Both the position numbers and the translations under genes were made by a program. A model generated the notes under the pieces. That model ran no database searches. It had not been told where the DNA came from and saw nothing but the letters and a program-made list of their open reading frames with translations. A stretch of DNA of 5,453 nucleotides from the NCBI GenBank assembly GCA_934777245.1, contig CAKVND010000080.1, forward strand, positions 1 through 5,453, read 5' to 3'. Position 1 is the first letter of the stretch. Every line of letters begins with the position of its first letter. This stretch comes from an uncultured Candidatus Melainabacteria bacterium (lineage in GTDB: Bacteria; Cyanobacteriota; Vampirovibrionia; Gastranaerophilales; Gastranaerophilaceae). Below, piece after piece: positions 3,661 through 5,453 of the stretch.

Positions 3661-4974
3661 TTACCCTTCTGCCAAAATTACCGTAAAATCACTTCCAACA
3701 GAGAATGTTTCGGTTGGATCATAAACAAATTGCATATTGTTTAATTCAGGCATTTTCTTTTGTAACCAATTTAAGAAATCTATTGTTACAGCGCCCTTAT
3801 TTGCTACAAATCTCGTATGAGAAAGATGAGTAATTTTTAACATATTCACTTCATACCCAAGCTCGTTAAACTTTTCTTTCAAAGCCTGTGCTTCTTCCTC
3901 TTTGCGCGGAGAATACATAATTCCCGCCTTAAATTTTGTACCGTCAAGTGCCGGTTTATCTCTGTAAATCATTCTATTGATTACTTCTTGAGTCTTTTTA
4001 GGGTCTAAAATCCAATAACTTATATAACCTTTTTGATTTGGCGCACCGGGAAGTGTTGCTATTTCAATTTTATTTTCGTCAACGCTTCTTGCAAACGCTG
4101 CGTATTGAGAAAGTTCGTAAAAACTCATATCAGTTTTAATATAGGTATTACAAATATTCAACACTTCGGGGATTTTTGTAATAATTTGAGGTGAATGCAG
4201 TTTTTCAAACAAACTTCTCATAAACCATTGTTGACGTTGAGTTCTACCAATATCACCAAGTCCGTCTTTTCTGTATCTCAAATATCCGACAGCTTGATTA
4301 CCATTCAAAACAGTATCACCTTTATTTAAATCAATATGCAAATGTCCTGCGTAATCATGATAATGCATTGGTTTTTCTACATAAATAGGAATTCCGCCCA
4401 ACGCGTCTACAACTTTTTCAACAGCTTCGTCATGAACAACAATGTATTTATCAACTTTTATACCAAAAGTTTCCTTCAATGTCTTTTTAACAAGATTAAT
4501 TCCACCTATAGCGTGTGCAGCATTAATCTTTTGAACACCTTTATTATCAGGAAGATAAACCTTACTGTCACGAGGAATTGAAATCGCGTTAATTGAATGC
4601 GTTTTTGGGTCTATATTCACAACCATAATCGTATCTGAACGAGTACCTTCCCATATATCAGCGCCACCACCGTTTGAATCAACACCTAAAAGTAAAATAT
4701 TTTGTCGTCTTGGAGAAAACGGAACTTCAAAATTATTTCTCTGCTTTCTTGCAAACTTAAAAAATCCGCTTGCATCATCAGCTTGTTCTGAATCAATTTT
4801 GTTTAAAAAGAAATTATTTTCAACTACAGTCACACAAACTATAACTGCACACAAAATTGCTAAAACGACAGTAAAAAGTAGTTTTGCAAAATTTGAAGTT
4901 TCTTCTTTTTCTTCTCTTATATTTTTTAAAAATGCTTTATATTCTTCTTGTTGATTATTATTTGCTATTTTCAT
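3661..4974 (-). CDS. LCP (LytR-CpsA-Psr) family cell-wall glycopolymer transferase
   Basis: LCP enzymes move glycopolymers from undecaprenyl-pyrophosphate carriers onto peptidoglycan at the outer face of the membrane. This 437-residue protein has a charged cytoplasmic N-terminus (1-30), one membrane helix (about 31-51), and an extracytoplasmic LCP domain (about 90-260). Family motifs are visible: NILLLGVDS (92-100), TRSDT with Arg112 and Asp114, SIPRDSKV with Arg135 and Asp136, KINAAHAIGG (149-158), and YLRYRKDGLGDIGRTQRQQ with Arg233, Arg235, Asp241, Arg244 and Arg247. These are the lipid-phosphate and metal-binding residues of the family. A LytR_C-type domain follows at about 347-437. The ribosome binding site is weak (GAGAG about eight bases upstream). 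The gene has its own promoter at 4997-5025 and stops next to the antisense RNA promoter. The polymer it transfers is unknown. Confidence 0.93.
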   Translation of the reverse strand: MKIANNNQQEEYKAFLKNIREEKEETSNFAKLLFTVVLAILCAVIVCVTVVENNFFLNKIDSEQADDASGFFKFARKQRNNFEVPFSPRRQNILLLGVDSNGGGADIWEGTRSDTIMVVNIDPKTHSINAISIPRDSKVYLPDNKGVQKINAAHAIGGINLVKKTLKETFGIKVDKYIVVHDEAVEKVVDALGGIPIYVEKPMHYHDYAGHLHIDLNKGDTVLNGNQAVGYLRYRKDGLGDIGRTQRQQWFMRSLFEKLHSPQIITKIPEVLNICNTYIKTDMSFYELSQYAAFARSVDENKIEIATLPGAPNQKGYISYWILDPKKTQEVINRMIYRDKPALDGTKFKAGIMYSPRKEEEAQALKEKFNELGYEVNMLKITHLSHTRFVANKGAVTIDFLNWLQKKMPELNNMQFVYDPTETFSVGSDFTVILAEG

Positions 4975-4996
4975 TTTTTTTCTCTCTTTAATGAAA

Positions 4997-5025
4997 ATTA
5001 TATTTTAAGCATGCCTTAAAATCAA
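4997..5025 (-). promoter_or_regulatory. LCP gene promoter with inverted repeat in the spacer
   Basis: On the minus strand TTGATT (5020-5025), a 17-base spacer, then a perfect TATAAT (4997-5002), with a predicted start near 4990, 16 bases before the ATG. The spacer contains TTTTAAG-CATGC-CTTAAAA (5003-5021), a perfect 7-bp inverted repeat placed where a repressor would block RNA polymerase. Operator function is inferred. Confidence 0.7.
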
Positions 5026-5032
5026 TAATTTA

Positions 5033-5049
5033 TTATAGCGCAGCTATAA
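5033..5049. promoter_or_regulatory. Perfect dyad TTATAGC-GCA-GCTATAA upstream of the LCP promoter
   Basis: A 7-bp perfect inverted repeat with a three-base centre lies eight bases upstream of the -35 box of the LCP gene, a normal activator position. Its left side also includes a minus-strand TATAAT (5032-5037) without a good -35, so it may mark a second start site instead. Confidence 0.35.
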
Positions 5050-5298
5050 ATTCTTAATAAGTTCTCACTTTATCAAAAATTTTCACACACACTTTACTCA
5101 ACAATTCCTAGTAAATTTACGATAACTCGCTACTTTTTAATCAAAATAAAACTCTCTATAATAAAATTAAATTTAAGCAAGCATAAACTATTTTAGTGTT
5201 GTAATCGCATATTTAATGCAAACGATCTTTATTATGAAGTTTTGTAAATATATACATACTTCATGTTATCAAAAGTATATATTGTGGAATAAATAAAG
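5050..5298. other. Non-coding AT-rich stretch, no gene seen
   Basis: No reading frame with a ribosome binding site or protein-like composition was found on either strand. A plus-strand TATAAT at 5157-5162 lacks a -35 partner. A 7-bp inverted repeat ATGAAGT/ACTTCAT (5234-5240/5258-5264) and a neighbouring ATACTT/AAGTAT repeat (5256-5261/5273-5278) overlap one another and may be chance in AT-rich DNA. Confidence 0.5.
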
Positions 5299-5375
5299 TA
5301 TAATCTCTTTTCTTTATTTTCTCCTCCACTCCTTTATCTAACGTGAGTTAATGCCGCAACCGATTGCGGCTTTTT
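5299..5375 (+). ncRNA. Candidate small RNA with C-rich segment and intrinsic terminator
   Basis: A perfect TATAAT (5299-5304) without a clear -35 box could start a plus-strand RNA near 5311. The roughly 65-base product would have a pyrimidine-rich single-stranded part including CTCCTCC (5321-5327), a small hairpin TAAC-GTGA-GTTA (5339-5350) with a GNRA-type loop, and the terminator at 5353-5375. C-rich unpaired segments able to bind Shine-Dalgarno sequences are typical of trans-acting small RNAs such as RsaE. The alternative is the 3' end of a longer untranslated transcript. The terminator is well supported; the RNA's start is not. Confidence 0.4.
5353..5375 (+). terminator. Intrinsic terminator, plus strand
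   Basis: GCCGCAA (5353-5359), loop CCGA, TTGCGGC (5364-5370), then TTTTT and GTTTT. The T-run exists only on the plus-strand side, so it ends a rightward transcript, although no plus-strand protein gene lies within the preceding 2.7 kb. Confidence 0.85.
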
Positions 5376-5381
5376 GTTTTA

Positions 5382-5453
5382 TTATGCCGCTTCTGTTTGA
5401 ACATATTTGGCTGATTTCGCAACAACGCCATAGCAAACCATCGTAAGTCGATT
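5382..5453 (-). CDS. Probable C-terminal end of a minus-strand gene, unknown
   Basis: An open frame enters from the right edge and stops at TAA (5382-5384), giving 23 residues that end in KSAKYVQTEAA. The composition and codons look protein-like, and base composition is less AT-rich than in the gap to its left, which suggests real coding sequence. The family cannot be recognised from so little. No minus-strand terminator with a T-run follows it; the GCCGCAA hairpin at 5353-5370 would be transcribed next. Confidence 0.4.
   Translation of the reverse strand, partial: NRLTMVCYGVVAKSAKYVQTEAA

Noticed and set aside
4336..4581. Open frame of 81 codons on the plus strand
   Set aside because: It lies wholly opposite the LCP gene, whose family motifs are clear.
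5216..5296. 26-codon plus-strand frame
   Set aside because: No ribosome binding site, no clear hydrophobic or other pattern, and no promoter at a suitable distance.

Overview
The window is an AT-rich bacterial chromosome segment with AGGAG-type ribosome binding sites and mostly minus-strand genes. ClpP reads like the cyanobacterial type (N-terminal [10 protein letters not shown], later [18 protein letters not shown]). Together with an LCP-family envelope protein and exported proteins of unknown role, this suggests a non-photosynthetic relative of Cyanobacteria (Melainabacteria/Vampirovibrionia, such as gut Gastranaerophilales). That placement is inference; a low-GC Firmicute is the main alternative.

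Left part (1-1302, all minus strand): a small secreted four-cysteine protein with its own terminator; then clpP with a promoter; then, after about 170 bases carrying repeat-like hairpins, the first 15 codons of clpX. clpP and clpX encode the two halves of the ClpXP protease, here in the usual order. Middle (1464-3225): a plus-strand exported protein with a VirB10-like segment, apparently made from a leaderless mRNA, facing tail-to-tail a minus-strand nitroreductase.

The most notable part is 3306-3656, between the nitroreductase and LCP genes. It has two convergent sigma70-type promoters, each with a 17-base spacer. The plus-strand transcript starts near 3341 and encodes a 26-residue hydrophobic peptide at 3488-3568. 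Its ends are complementary over 10 + 9 bp. The minus-strand transcript starts near 3622 and ends at an intrinsic terminator lying inside the peptide's last codons. This is the architecture of a type I toxin-antitoxin locus: membrane-peptide toxin mRNA plus a cis-encoded antisense RNA. The mRNA also carries a duplicated Shine-Dalgarno sequence and mutually exclusive hairpins around the real one. No known family was recognised in the peptide.

Right part (3661-5453): a minus-strand LCP (LytR-CpsA-Psr) gene whose promoter has a perfect inverted repeat in its spacer; a long non-coding stretch with a possible small plus-strand RNA (about 5305-5375) bearing a CUCCUCC segment, a GUGA-loop hairpin and an intrinsic terminator; and at the edge, probably the C-terminal end of another minus-strand gene. 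No tRNA, rRNA, CRISPR array, transposase or prophage gene was seen.
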